A stretch of 42,263 nt of DNA. Source: a virus. Where the stretch lies: IMG/VR virus record IMGVR_UViG_3300025941_000048, positions 1 through 42,263 of that record. The stretch is one strand, 5' to 3'. Made by a program: the position numbers and the translations under genes. Below the pieces are notes generated by a model. It saw nothing but the letters and a program-made list of their open reading frames with translations. It was not told where the DNA came from and ran no database searches. Shown here piece after piece: positions 30,833 to 37,952 of the stretch. Numbering within the stretch: position 1 is the first letter of the stretch; every line of letters begins with the position of its first letter.

Positions 30833-32586
30833 GCGCACCGCGGCTGCTGCGTGGACGCACGGCGCCGCTCGACGACGTCACGATCGCCCGTATTTACGGT
30901 CGCGTATCGAGCGACGAGCAGGAGAAGGACGGCGTCTCGCTCGCCGACCAACTCGCCACGAATCGCCGCTACTGCGCGAGCAATGAGTTCGTGATTGGCG
31001 GTGAGTACCAGGACGTCCAGAGCGGCATGAAGGCAGCGCGGGCCGACTATCAACGGCTGCTGGCCGACGTGAGGGCCGACCGGGCCGAGGGACGACGGGC
31101 CGCCGTGGTCGTCAAGTTTCAGGATCGCCTGGGCCGCAACCTGCTCGAATCGGCCAAGGTATACGACGAACTGCAGAAGCTCGGGGTCGAGGTCCACGTC
31201 GCCGAAAGTGGCAGGGCGCCGAGCGAGGACGAATACATCCTCCGCGCCTTCGTCGCCCACATCGAGTCGCGAAATATTCGGGCGCGCACGAAGTCCGCCT
31301 ACCGCCACCTGGCCGAGAAGGGCTGGCATCGCCCCGGACAGCTCCCCTGGGGCTATGCGCTGCGTCCCAGAACCGTCGAGGAGCGGGCCGACGACGCGCC
31401 GCAGAACGTCATGGTGATCGACCCCGTGCAGGCGGCGTACGTCCGCGATGCCTTCGCCAGGGTCGCCGCGGGGACGTCGATCAGGGAGGTCGCACGCTGG
31501 GTCGCGACGCTGCCTGACGTCGCGAGAGGGGGGCGGAAGCTCACCTATAACACCGTGCGCAAGCTGCTTTCGGCACCCGTCTACGTCGGCCGTGGCGGGG
31601 GCCCTGATCATGAGGAGCCCGAGGCCGTGCTGGAGCGGCCAGCAGGCCGCTGGGAGCCGCTGGTGACGGAGGACACCTGGCGGCAGGTGGCGTCTCAGCG
31701 GCGACTGGCAGGCAAGATGCCGAACCAGGCGAGCGGCGAGTTCGTGCTCAGCGGGTTGCTCCGGTGTGCGCGGTGCGGCGAGCGGATGCAGGGACGGACC
31801 CGTCCGCTGCCGTCGGGGCCGCGCCGCGAGTATTGCTGTAGCAGTGCGCTGGTGCTTGGGACCGAGCACATAGCGAGGCCGTGTTGGTACACGGTGCCGG
31901 CCGACCCCATCGAGGACGAGGTGGAGCGCACCATCAGCGGGACGCTGAAGGCGGCTGGAGAACCGACGGCCAGGCGGGCCATCATTCGTGACCTCCAGGC
32001 CCAGGCGGCGGCGCCCGACGCAGACGCGCTGGGCCAGCAGATCCGTGAGCTCGAGATGGTTCGGACCAGGACCCAGGACCGCATGCACAACCTGACGATC
32101 CAGCTCACGGATGGGGTGGTCGACGCTGAGGCCTACAAGGACTCGGCAAAGCGGCTGCGCGACCAGCTCGACGCGACGACTCGGACATTGGAGGATCTGC
32201 GACGGGCGCGGCCGAGGGCGGCGGCGATCGGGCCGCTCGATGCGCTGCTGGGGTCGTGCGCGGGCTGGGCGCGGGTGTTGGCGTCGGGTGACGTGGCAGC
32301 CGTGCGTGCGGTGTACGGGCTGCTGCTCGAGGATGTGACGCCGATGCGGGTGGCCCGTGGCCGGTATCAGGTCGATCCGACGCCGACGGAGTCGGGGATG
32401 GTACTGCTGGAGGCGGCGGTGGTGGCGTTGAGGCAGGAGCGGAGCGGAGGGGCGAAGCGGCTGCTGATTCGTTTGGTCGCAGTTGGTGACCGAGCTAGCT
32501 CTCGGCACCCAACCCTGACCATGTCGGCGCTGTTGGGTGCCCAATCTGAGAACTTCAGCACTTTGTTATGTCCAACGGGCACGTGA
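30829..32586 (+). CDS. int: Large serine recombinase (phage integrase, 585 aa)
   Basis: The catalytic domain opens IARIYGRVSSDEQEKDGVSL, with Ser27 as the likely nucleophile, then VVVKFQDRLGRNL and SRNIRARTKSA (arginine-rich hinge). The recombinase domain follows (WHRPGQLPWGYAL, TYNTVRKLLSAPVYVG), then a zinc ribbon (CARCGERMQG with later Cys residues, about 313-350), a long coiled coil (about 400-460) and a short C-terminus. Length and domain order are normal. It would insert the phage at attB using attP without host topology factors. The ATG at 30829 overlaps the upstream small gene. The last 40 residues lie over an inverted repeat (32504-32541). Confidence 0.95.
   Translation: MSAPRLLRGRTAPLDDVTIARIYGRVSSDEQEKDGVSLADQLATNRRYCASNEFVIGGEYQDVQSGMKAARADYQRLLADVRADRAEGRRAAVVVKFQDRLGRNLLESAKVYDELQKLGVEVHVAESGRAPSEDEYILRAFVAHIESRNIRARTKSAYRHLAEKGWHRPGQLPWGYALRPRTVEERADDAPQNVMVIDPVQAAYVRDAFARVAAGTSIREVARWVATLPDVARGGRKLTYNTVRKLLSAPVYVGRGGGPDHEEPEAVLERPAGRWEPLVTEDTWRQVASQRRLAGKMPNQASGEFVLSGLLRCARCGERMQGRTRPLPSGPRREYCCSSALVLGTEHIARPCWYTVPADPIEDEVERTISGTLKAAGEPTARRAIIRDLQAQAAAPDADALGQQIRELEMVRTRTQDRMHNLTIQLTDGVVDAEAYKDSAKRLRDQLDATTRTLEDLRRARPRAAAIGPLDALLGSCAGWARVLASGDVAAVRAVYGLLLEDVTPMRVARGRYQVDPTPTESGMVLLEAAVVALRQERSGGAKRLLIRLVAVGDRASSRHPTLTMSALLGAQSENFSTLLCPTGT
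32504..32541. other. Candidate attP: 10-bp inverted repeat at the 3' end of int
   Basis: GGCACCCAAC (32504-32513) and GTTGGGTGCC (32532-32541) are perfectly complementary around an 18-base centre. Serine-integrase attP sites are about 50 bp, imperfectly symmetrical around a short crossover and usually lie next to int. Position and symmetry fit, but the centre cannot be identified by eye. A transcript hairpin is the main alternative. Confidence 0.4.
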
Positions 32587-32643
32587 GCGCCCCCCCACGT
32601 CCTGACATGCCCAGCACCTAGGATCGCTATCGAGACAGACGTC

Positions 32644-32682
32644 CACCCGGTGGTCATGCCACCGGGTGTTGTATTTCTTCTT
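32644..32682 (+). terminator. Intrinsic terminator after int
   Basis: CACCCGGTGG (32644-32653), loop TCATG, and CCACCGGGTG (32659-32668) form a perfect 10-bp stem followed by TTGTATTTCTTCTT. This is the best intrinsic terminator in the window. It separates the repressor/integrase unit from the promoter at 32753. Confidence 0.85.
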
Positions 32683-32723
32683 GGAGTCCAAGGCCCGCAT
32701 CGCAGGAGCCAGCAGATTGCGAA

Positions 32724-32781
32724 ATTCTCCTAGGACGTAGGATTAAGTCGCGTTGACGACTACTACCTAGGCTGCTACGCT
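32724..32781 (+). promoter_or_regulatory. Operator-rich early promoter before the Cro-like gene
   Basis: TTGACG (-35, 32753-32758) and TACGCT (-10, 32776-32781) are 17 bases apart, and the -10 is extended by TGC. Two dyads flank or cover the -35: TCCTA-N5-TAGGA (32728-32742) and AGTCG-N6-CGACT (32746-32761). CCTAGG occurs at 32729 and 32766, and once more at 32617. This is the usual build of an early lytic promoter controlled by repressor and Cro. The region 32587-32856 holds no gene otherwise. Confidence 0.72.
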
Positions 32782-32856
32782 CATCGTGCTGGGTCGCTGG
32801 CGTGGCCCGAGGACGAGTCAGGGGTAGGGTGCATCGGCCAAGGAGACATACGCACC

Positions 32857-33075
32857 ATGACGACGCGGCTCGCACGCATCATGCAGGAGCGCGGCCTCTC
32901 GCAGCTCCGCCTCCGAGTTCTGACCGGACTCGCGCGGCAGACCATCACCGAGGCCTTCCACGGCCGCTCGGTCTCGCTTGAGACCAAGCTGAAGATCGCC
33001 GAGGCCCTCGACGTGCCGCCCAACGAGTTGTGGCCCGAGACCGCGGAGGTGCTTGCCCGCGTCGTGGTGGGCTAG
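32857..33075 (+). CDS. Cro-like Xre helix-turn-helix protein (72 aa)
   Basis: The ATG follows AAGGAGACATACGCACC. The whole protein is one Xre-type domain: TRLARIMQERGLSQLRLRVL, TGLARQTITEAFHGRSVSL, ETKLKIAEALDVPPNELWP. The size and place, directly behind the operator-rich promoter and first in the lytic early block, are those of Cro. It probably competes with the product of the 30101 gene for the dyads at 32728-32761. The last base triplets overlap nothing; the next gene starts four bases later. Confidence 0.82.
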   Translation: MTTRLARIMQERGLSQLRLRVLTGLARQTITEAFHGRSVSLETKLKIAEALDVPPNELWPETAEVLARVVVG

Positions 33076-33079
33076 CGCC

Positions 33080-33310
33080 ATGACGGCGCCAGCCAGACGC
33101 ACACCCTGCCGCTCCGACGCCGCCGCGAGCTTCACATCTGAAGCTGGAGCCAGGGCGGACGCGATCGTCGCGACGCTTCCGCCCGCGGATCTCAACGCCC
33201 TGTCGGCGGCACTCGCACGGTTGCTTCTCTCAGCGGCGAAGAACGGCTTCAAGCCCCGCCGCGGGGTGTCGAAGAAGCCGCCGACGAAGAAACGCGCCGC
33301 CCGCGGCTAA
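33080..33310 (+). CDS. Small basic protein of the early block (76 aa)
   Basis: The start at the ATG 33080 keeps the gene four bases behind the Cro-like gene. An Arg/Ala/Ser N-terminus, one amphipathic helix (ADLNALSAALARLLLSAA) and a Lys/Arg/Pro tail (KKPPTKKRAARG) suggest a nucleic-acid-binding or regulatory peptide. No family is recognised. The stop is the first part of a start-associated hairpin (33311-33362). Confidence 0.62.
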   Translation: MTAPARRTPCRSDAAASFTSEAGARADAIVATLPPADLNALSAALARLLLSAAKNGFKPRRGVSKKPPTKKRAARG

Positions 33311-33362
33311 CGAGCGGCGCTGGTCCAGAGCGGCCACATCGCCGCTCCTGAAAGGATGACCG
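33311..33362 (+). promoter_or_regulatory. Hairpin plus Shine-Dalgarno leader of the 33363 gene (family 2-like)
   Basis: GAGCGGCG and CGCCGCTC pair over 8 bp around a 20-base loop, then CTGAAAGGATGACCG precedes the ATG. The element begins directly at the upstream stop (CTAACGAGCGGCGC), much like CTAACAACGACAGCGGCGC before the 29490 gene, and ends with a similar AAGGATnnCCGATG. No promoter-like box is visible, so it acts within a longer message. Confidence 0.6.
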
Positions 33363-33596
33363 ATGTCGGGCACAGCAACGCGCGTGCCACTGATCCACGC
33401 CGACCTGCCGCCGTCTCAGCGTCGCGCGTTCGGCCGCTGGGTGCGCGCGGTGTACGGCCTGGTCGACCACCTCGAGCACTGCCCGTTCGCCTGCTCAGCG
33501 GAGCAGACGCGCTGCGCTGAGGGTGACGCGGCGTTCGACGACGAGCGTAGCTGCTGGCAAGCCTGGCGTGACGCGCGCGGGGAGACGGAGCCGTGA
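33363..33596 (+). CDS. Small Cys-containing early protein (77 aa)
   Basis: A helical N-terminal part (PPSQRRAFGRWVRAVYGLVD) precedes a cluster HLEHCPFACSAEQTRCAEGD with a further Cys in SCWQAW. This could bind a metal ion (His/Cys pattern), but it does not match a zinc-finger family I know. It overlaps the next gene by four bases (GTGA). Function unknown. Confidence 0.65.
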   Translation: MSGTATRVPLIHADLPPSQRRAFGRWVRAVYGLVDHLEHCPFACSAEQTRCAEGDAAFDDERSCWQAWRDARGETEP

Positions 33597-33766
33597 TCCT
33601 GCTTGAGATCCTGCGCGGCGTCTACGAGACGATCCGCGAGACGCTGCCGAGCGACGCCAGAGAAGGCGCGGTCTTCCTCTCGGCCATGTGCTGGTCATTC
33701 GTGCTGTTCTGGACCTCTGTGCTGATCGCGTCGTGGCTGAGCTGTCGCGGGGCGGGGAACTGCTGA
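33593..33766 (+). CDS. Small single-pass membrane protein (57 aa)
   Basis: The GTG start overlaps the previous stop. An amphipathic N-terminal helix (ILLEILRGVYETIRETLPSD) is followed by one membrane segment (AVFLSAMCWSFVLFWTSVLI) and a short tail with two Cys. It is linked by overlapping start-stop pairs to both neighbours. The role is unknown; a membrane anchor for replication or an exclusion peptide is possible. Confidence 0.6.
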   Translation: MILLEILRGVYETIRETLPSDAREGAVFLSAMCWSFVLFWTSVLIASWLSCRGAGNC

Positions 33767-34365
33767 TGCCAGCCGACGTTGCCGAGCGCATGGCCCGCCC
33801 CGAAGCCATCGCGGTTGCGAAGGCGTTCGTGGCTGAGATCGAAGACTGCTGCGACCAGTTGATCGTCGGGGGCTCGCTTCGGCGGCGTCTGGCGATGATC
33901 GGGGACATCGAGATCGTGTGTGTCCCGAAGGTCGAGGCGGTCCCGCATGGACTGTTTGCGGATGTTGCCGTCGATGTCGACCGCCTCGCTGAGCGGCTGG
34001 ATCTCCTGCTTGAGCGCGGCGACGTCGAGAAGACACTGAACAAGAACGGGTCGCCGAGCTGGGGACCGACGGCGAAACGGCTCATCTACCGCGGCGCCAG
34101 GATCGATCTGTTCTCACCCTGCAAGGAGCGGCTCGGCTGGATTCTCCTGCTGCGTACCGGGCCGGCCGCGTTCTCGCGCCAGCTCCTCGTCGCGCGCGGT
34201 CGCACGACCAGGGACGGTCGTCCAGGATTGCTGCCGGACCACATCTACCCCGTGGACGGCTGGCTGACGTCGGGCGTCTCGGGCGAGCGCATCGAGACCA
34301 GAGACGAGCGGGACGTCTTCGCGCTGTTCGGCATCCGCTATCTCGAGCCGTGGGAGCGCACCTGA
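33766..34365 (+). CDS. PolX-like nucleotidyltransferase, minimal palm-thumb type (199 aa)
   Basis: The polymerase beta superfamily signature is clear: IVGGSLRRRLAMIGDIEIV (GGS at 35-37, metal ligands Asp47 and Glu49) and RIDLF (third acid, Asp114). The C-terminal FALFGIRYLEPWERT closely resembles the end of PolX thumb domains. The usual 8-kDa and fingers parts are missing, as in minimal viral PolX enzymes, and the second acid is Glu rather than the commoner Asp. It could fill gaps, repair DNA or add nucleotides to DNA or RNA. It lies in the recombination and replication block and overlaps the next gene (TGATG). Confidence 0.85.
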   Translation: MPADVAERMARPEAIAVAKAFVAEIEDCCDQLIVGGSLRRRLAMIGDIEIVCVPKVEAVPHGLFADVAVDVDRLAERLDLLLERGDVEKTLNKNGSPSWGPTAKRLIYRGARIDLFSPCKERLGWILLLRTGPAAFSRQLLVARGRTTRDGRPGLLPDHIYPVDGWLTSGVSGERIETRDERDVFALFGIRYLEPWERT

Positions 34366-35138
34366 TGACGGCGTATATCCAGCGGAGCATGCCCGGTTCC
34401 AGAGCCGACGCCGAGCCGACCGATCGACTGCCGACGCTGGTGACGGGCCGCGATCGCCTGCCGACGCGCTGCCCGCGCCCGACCTGCGGCTCGGCCTTCC
34501 TCGGTCGCGAGCCGCCACTCGGTCCGCATCAGCGCGGGATGGTCTGGTGCCAGACCTGCTCGCGCTCGATCTGCTGGCTGGCGGCTCCGCTCCCTTCGGT
34601 CCCCTCAGGGGGGGGCGCGGCGATGCCTGGCCGTAGCGTGCTGGCGGCCCCACTCCGGCCCCTCGTGGCGGCGCCGTCGCCCGTGGTCGTCTCGCGCCGT
34701 ATCATCGCGGCTGACTTCGAGCGGCGGTCGGGCTGTGGTGCCACCTGCACCCAGGCGTACGGCCACGACGCCGTGACCCATGAGCAGTACGGCGCCGACG
34801 CCGTCCACGCCGCGTTACGCGACCGTCGCTCGGGTGACGTCGCGACGGGGCGGCTGCTGGTACAGCTCGGGCCAGGCTGCGTCTACGTTGACAACGCCGA
34901 GGTCGCGCTCTCGCCCACGGAGTACCGCATCCTCGCGCACCTGGCGGAGCGGCTCGGCGACCTCTGCTCGGTCGAGGAGGTGACGCGCGACGTCTGGGGT
35001 GCGAGCTATGTCGACGACGCCCCGCATCTGCTGCGCGTGAACATGGCGAGGATCCGCGCCCATCTCGGGCGTGCTCGGTCGCTGATCGTGACCGCCAGGG
35101 ACCGCGGCTACCGTTTGTGTGACGCGCCGCCGTGTTGA
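34365..35138 (+). CDS. Zinc-ribbon / OmpR-type winged-helix regulator (257 aa)
   Basis: An N-terminal zinc ribbon (TRCPRPTCGSAF with Cys36 and Cys41, then WCQTCSRSI with Cys62 and Cys65) is joined by a Pro/Val-rich linker to a C-terminal OmpR/PhoB-like winged helix (about 165-252): ALSPTEYRILAHLAERLGDL, SVEEVTRDVWG, HLLRVNMARIRAHLG and LIVTARDRGYRL, including the terminal RGxGYxL-type wing. The receiver domain that normally controls such effectors is absent. A middle part (GCGATCTQAYGHD) is unplaced. It is probably a phage transcription regulator, perhaps of the middle or late genes. Confidence 0.8.
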   Translation: MTAYIQRSMPGSRADAEPTDRLPTLVTGRDRLPTRCPRPTCGSAFLGREPPLGPHQRGMVWCQTCSRSICWLAAPLPSVPSGGGAAMPGRSVLAAPLRPLVAAPSPVVVSRRIIAADFERRSGCGATCTQAYGHDAVTHEQYGADAVHAALRDRRSGDVATGRLLVQLGPGCVYVDNAEVALSPTEYRILAHLAERLGDLCSVEEVTRDVWGASYVDDAPHLLRVNMARIRAHLGRARSLIVTARDRGYRLCDAPPC

Positions 35139-35154
35139 GCGGCTGGAGGATCGT

Positions 35155-36201
35155 ATGAGTACCGAGGACGCTGCCATCGCCGTTCGTGAGCAGGCAGGTA
35201 TCGACGCGCTCGTTCATGTCCTTGGCACGGGGGATCTCGCGCAACTCTCCAATGAGGAACGGGTCGGCCACTACCTACGTGTGTGCCGGAGTCTTTCGCT
35301 GAACCCACTTTCACGCCCGTTCGACTGGATCTTCTTTCGTGACCCGGACGGCACCGAGAAACTCCAGCTCTACCCTAACCAGTCCTGCGCGGCGCAGCTC
35401 CGACGGCAGCACCAGATGCGGCTCGAAGTCACGCGCCGCGAGACGATCGGTGAGATGTTCGTTGTCGAAGTCAAGGCGACGACGCCGGACGGCCGCGAAG
35501 ACTTCGCGTCGAAGTACGTCCCACTGACGAACAAGTACGGCCGTCTGAACGGCCAGCAGTACGCGAACGCGCTGATGAAGGCTGAGACGGGCGCGAAGCG
35601 GAGAGCGACGTTCTCGATGGTCGGACTGGCGCTGCCGCCAGACACGGACGACGGCGGGGCCTGGCGGCCCGTCGTTGTCGACGGCACCGGCATGATCGTG
35701 CGGCACCCGACGCCAGAGCAGCAGTATCTGGCGGCGACGCCGACGGCGGCGCGAGCGATCGGTGAGCCCGTCTTTGAGGATTCGGGAATCGCCGAAGACG
35801 ATGCAACAACGACGTCTCAGGCCGTGCGTCCCGAGGAGGTCGAGCGCCCAAAGCGACCCCCTGGCCCGCCGCCGACGTTCCGCCCGACCAAGGAGCAGGT
35901 CGACGCCTGGCAGCGCGCGTTTTTCGCAGCGGTGACGTCCAGCTCACTGGACGGCGACGACGCTCGCCACCGCTACGTCGAGCAGTACTCGTGCAGCATG
36001 CCAGGGTGGCCCGTGGCGAAGCAGACCGACTCGCTGCCGACGTTCCTGGCGCGCTGCACGCCGCGGGAGGCCGAGGACTTCCTGGCGCACACGCGCGCGC
36101 TGGTGGCCGACGAGAAGGCCGCCAACGAGGAAGCGCTCGCCGAAGCGCGCGGTTCCGTCTCTCCCGTCGCAGATGAGACCGTGGATGAGGAGCCGTTCTG
36201 A
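35155..36201 (+). CDS. RecT/Red-beta-like single-strand annealing protein (348 aa)
   Basis: The ATG at 35155 has GGAGGATCGT in front; the upstream ATG at 35119 overlaps the previous gene. The core (about 30-165) has the RecT pattern: HYLRVCRSLSLNPLSRPFDW, KLQLYPNQSCAAQLRRQ, EVKATTPDGRED, and a helix YANALMKAETGAKRRATFSM before GLALPPD. The C-terminal half is Pro/Arg-rich with a later helical part. It would anneal single strands for recombination-dependent replication. No matching exonuclease is beside it, but a VRR-NUC nuclease lies 2.3 kb downstream. Confidence 0.78.
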   Translation: MSTEDAAIAVREQAGIDALVHVLGTGDLAQLSNEERVGHYLRVCRSLSLNPLSRPFDWIFFRDPDGTEKLQLYPNQSCAAQLRRQHQMRLEVTRRETIGEMFVVEVKATTPDGREDFASKYVPLTNKYGRLNGQQYANALMKAETGAKRRATFSMVGLALPPDTDDGGAWRPVVVDGTGMIVRHPTPEQQYLAATPTAARAIGEPVFEDSGIAEDDATTTSQAVRPEEVERPKRPPGPPPTFRPTKEQVDAWQRAFFAAVTSSSLDGDDARHRYVEQYSCSMPGWPVAKQTDSLPTFLARCTPREAEDFLAHTRALVADEKAANEEALAEARGSVSPVADETVDEEPF

Positions 36202-36479
36202 TGGGCCGCGTCTGCTCCTGGTGCGGCGTCGTGCGGGTCGCCGACCGGCGCCATCGCTGTGCGCCGGAGGATCTCGCCCGGCAGCAGTGTACGAGCGCTG
36301 AGCGGACGACGCTGGCGGCCGTGGTGCCCGACACGCGATGGGCGCGCGGGTTCACGATCCGCGCGGACCGCATCCCGCGCGGGACGGGCAAGCGTGGCAT
36401 CATCGCGCGCCGCGTCGTGCTGACCGAGCTCGGGTGGGCGCAGGTCAGCCCCGAGGTGCGGCGGAGGATCGGTCGCTGA
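36201..36479 (+). CDS. Small zinc-finger-like protein (92 aa)
   Basis: The start overlaps the previous stop. CSWCGVV and HRCAPED give a Cx2C...HxC arrangement at the N-terminus, probably one zinc site. The rest is strand and helix with many Arg (IRADRIPRGTGKRGIIARR) and ends in a small helix. Overlapping start-stop pairs tie it to the annealing protein and to the replication initiator, so a role in replication is plausible. The family is not recognised. Confidence 0.65.
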   Translation: MGRVCSWCGVVRVADRRHRCAPEDLARQQCTSAERTTLAAVVPDTRWARGFTIRADRIPRGTGKRGIIARRVVLTELGWAQVSPEVRRRIGR

Positions 36480-37246
36480 TGTCGTCGCAGTCTCCCTGGT
36501 TCGAGTTTCACGTCGACCTCCGAGACCACCCGAAGACGGACTTGCTCATGGACCTGCTGGCGATCACGCGGCGCGACGCCGTCGGACTCCTCAGCTTCGT
36601 CTGGGGGCGCGCCATGCTGTACGCGCCGTCGGGCGATCTCTCGGACTTCACCGACGGTCAGATTGCGCGCTGGGCCGATTGGGACGGCGATCCAGGGCAC
36701 CTGGTCTCGGCGCTCAAGACGGCGGGCTTCCTCGACGCGCAGCGCACGTTGCACGACTGGCAGGCCTACGCGGGCCGCTGGATCGATCGCAGGAACGCCG
36801 ACGCCGACCGCAAGCGGAAGGCCCGTGAGCTCGCGGCCGGCAGGGTGAATGGCAGCCATCCGCAGATGTCCGGTGGACATCCACCCGGACGGCGACCGGA
36901 ATCCGGCGTACCGGACCTAACCGGACCGGACCTTAACCGGACCGGACCGGACCGGACTGACCTCCCCCAGCCCCCTCCGCCAGCGGAGGGGGAGCTGACA
37001 GCGCCGACGAAGGGGGACGTGACGCTCTGGACGGCGGCGCGAGAGCGGCTCAGATCCGCCATGAGCCCCGCGAACTGGGACCAGCTCATCGCGCCGCTCG
37101 AGCCGCTCGGCCGTGCTCCCGACGGCGGGCTCAGGCTGCGAGCGCCGCCAGGGCACCCGCGCGAGGCACCGCTGAAGTACGTACGGAAGGCGTTGCTCGA
37201 CGCGGGCGATGCGGCGGCGAAGCACAGCGCGATCGTGGAGGGATGA
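36479..37246 (+). CDS. Replication initiator with DnaA-N-like C-terminus (255 aa)
   Basis: The N-terminal 120 residues are the winged-helix domain of phage replisome organisers (WFEFHVDLRDHPKTDLLMDL, DAVGLLSFVWGRAMLY, DGQIARWADW, LKTAGFLD). A low-complexity linker (about 125-180) holds the GPDRT-type repeats. The C-terminal part (VTLWTAARERLRSAMSPANW, LRLRAPPGHP) matches the N-terminal helicase-loading domain of DnaA. It would bind its own origin and recruit the host helicase. Iteron-like repeats (36911-36957) lie in the linker, as in lambda O. It has no ATPase motifs. Confidence 0.82.
   Translation: MSSQSPWFEFHVDLRDHPKTDLLMDLLAITRRDAVGLLSFVWGRAMLYAPSGDLSDFTDGQIARWADWDGDPGHLVSALKTAGFLDAQRTLHDWQAYAGRWIDRRNADADRKRKARELAAGRVNGSHPQMSGGHPPGRRPESGVPDLTGPDLNRTGPDRTDLPQPPPPAEGELTAPTKGDVTLWTAARERLRSAMSPANWDQLIAPLEPLGRAPDGGLRLRAPPGHPREAPLKYVRKALLDAGDAAAKHSAIVEG
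36911..36957. other. Candidate replication origin: seven CCGGA iterons inside the initiator gene
   Basis: CCGGA starts at 36911, 36921, 36926, 36937, 36942, 36947 and 36952, most in a 5-base register (CCGGACCGGACC...), with CCTAA and CCTTAA inserts. A 5-base period is not a codon multiple, so the repeat is not a by-product of a repeated peptide. Lambda-like phages place iterons for the initiator inside its own gene. Just upstream (36869-36890) is a weaker dyad, TCCGGTGGA / TCCACCCGGA. Confidence 0.6.
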
Positions 37247-37948
37247 GTGGACAGCAACGGGCATGTGGACTCTCTGGCACTCATCGACAGTGCTCGCGCC
37301 GCGCTGGAACAGGCGCGGACGCTGGCAGATATTGGCGCCGTCATGGAAGTTGCCGAGCGAGCGCGCCGCTATGCGTCGGCTGCAAAGCTCGGCCAGGAGG
37401 CGGTGAACCACGCTGCACGCCTGCGCGTCGATGCCGAGCGCAAGGCGGGCGAGGTGCTGCTAGAGAGGCCGAAACACCCGCCAGGGCCAACACCGAGAGA
37501 TAGGTCGGATAGCGCGACCTATCTCCCGCCGAAGATCTCCGACCTGGGCATCAGCAAGCAGAAGGCGTCCAACTGGCAAGCGATGGCACGGATGCCTGAC
37601 ACGGCGTATCAGCGGCACATCAAGGCGAAACTCGAGGCGGACAAACCGATTACGACCGAGGGGATCGTGAAAGAGGCCAGGAAGCTGGAGCAGGCCGAAA
37701 CCGCGGCGATGCTGGAGGGGCTGCCCGATCCTGGGGACGCACACCGTCGGGCAAGTATTCGCCGCGCCTACTCGTCGGCCGTGCTCCAGGTGATGCAGGG
37801 CTTCATGACGCTGGACATCGCGCTCACCGTCGAGGTGCTCGATCGGAACGACTGGAGCGACTTTCAGCACTTTGCAGCGGCGTTACGGGCGCGGATCGAT
37901 GCCTGGGAAGGCGCGATGCAGCAGGGCTTACGTGTGGTTGGAGGGTGA
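37247..37948 (+). CDS. ParB-associated-type phage replication accessory protein (233 aa)
   Basis: The GTG at 37247 follows GGAGGGATGA. A helical N-terminus (ARAALEQARTLADIGAVM, AAKLGQEAVNHAARLRVDAE) is followed by the motif KISDLGISKQKASNWQAMA (about 98-117), seen in phage and plasmid proteins that precede methylases or ParB-like genes. The C-terminal part is helical (QVMQGFMTLDIAL, FAAALRARIDAW). It probably binds DNA through the helix-turn-helix-like core. The exact role is unknown. Confidence 0.68.
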   Translation: MDSNGHVDSLALIDSARAALEQARTLADIGAVMEVAERARRYASAAKLGQEAVNHAARLRVDAERKAGEVLLERPKHPPGPTPRDRSDSATYLPPKISDLGISKQKASNWQAMARMPDTAYQRHIKAKLEADKPITTEGIVKEARKLEQAETAAMLEGLPDPGDAHRRASIRRAYSSAVLQVMQGFMTLDIALTVEVLDRNDWSDFQHFAAALRARIDAWEGAMQQGLRVVGG

Positions 37949-37952
37949 ATCC

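Noticed and set aside
30727-32544. 605-residue open frame on the minus strand opposite integrase
   Set aside because: Integrase is certain on the plus strand, with catalytic motifs and a zinc ribbon. The opposite frame is Arg/His/Pro-rich with no motif.
32587-32856. tRNA or small gene in the 270-base gap after int
   Set aside because: No cloverleaf with the conserved T-loop pattern and no frame with a ribosome site. The gap is accounted for by the terminator and the operator-promoter region.
36900-36960. CRISPR-like array in the CCGGA repeats
   Set aside because: The units are 5 bases long and contiguous, with no spacers of even length. Iterons or slippage explain them better.
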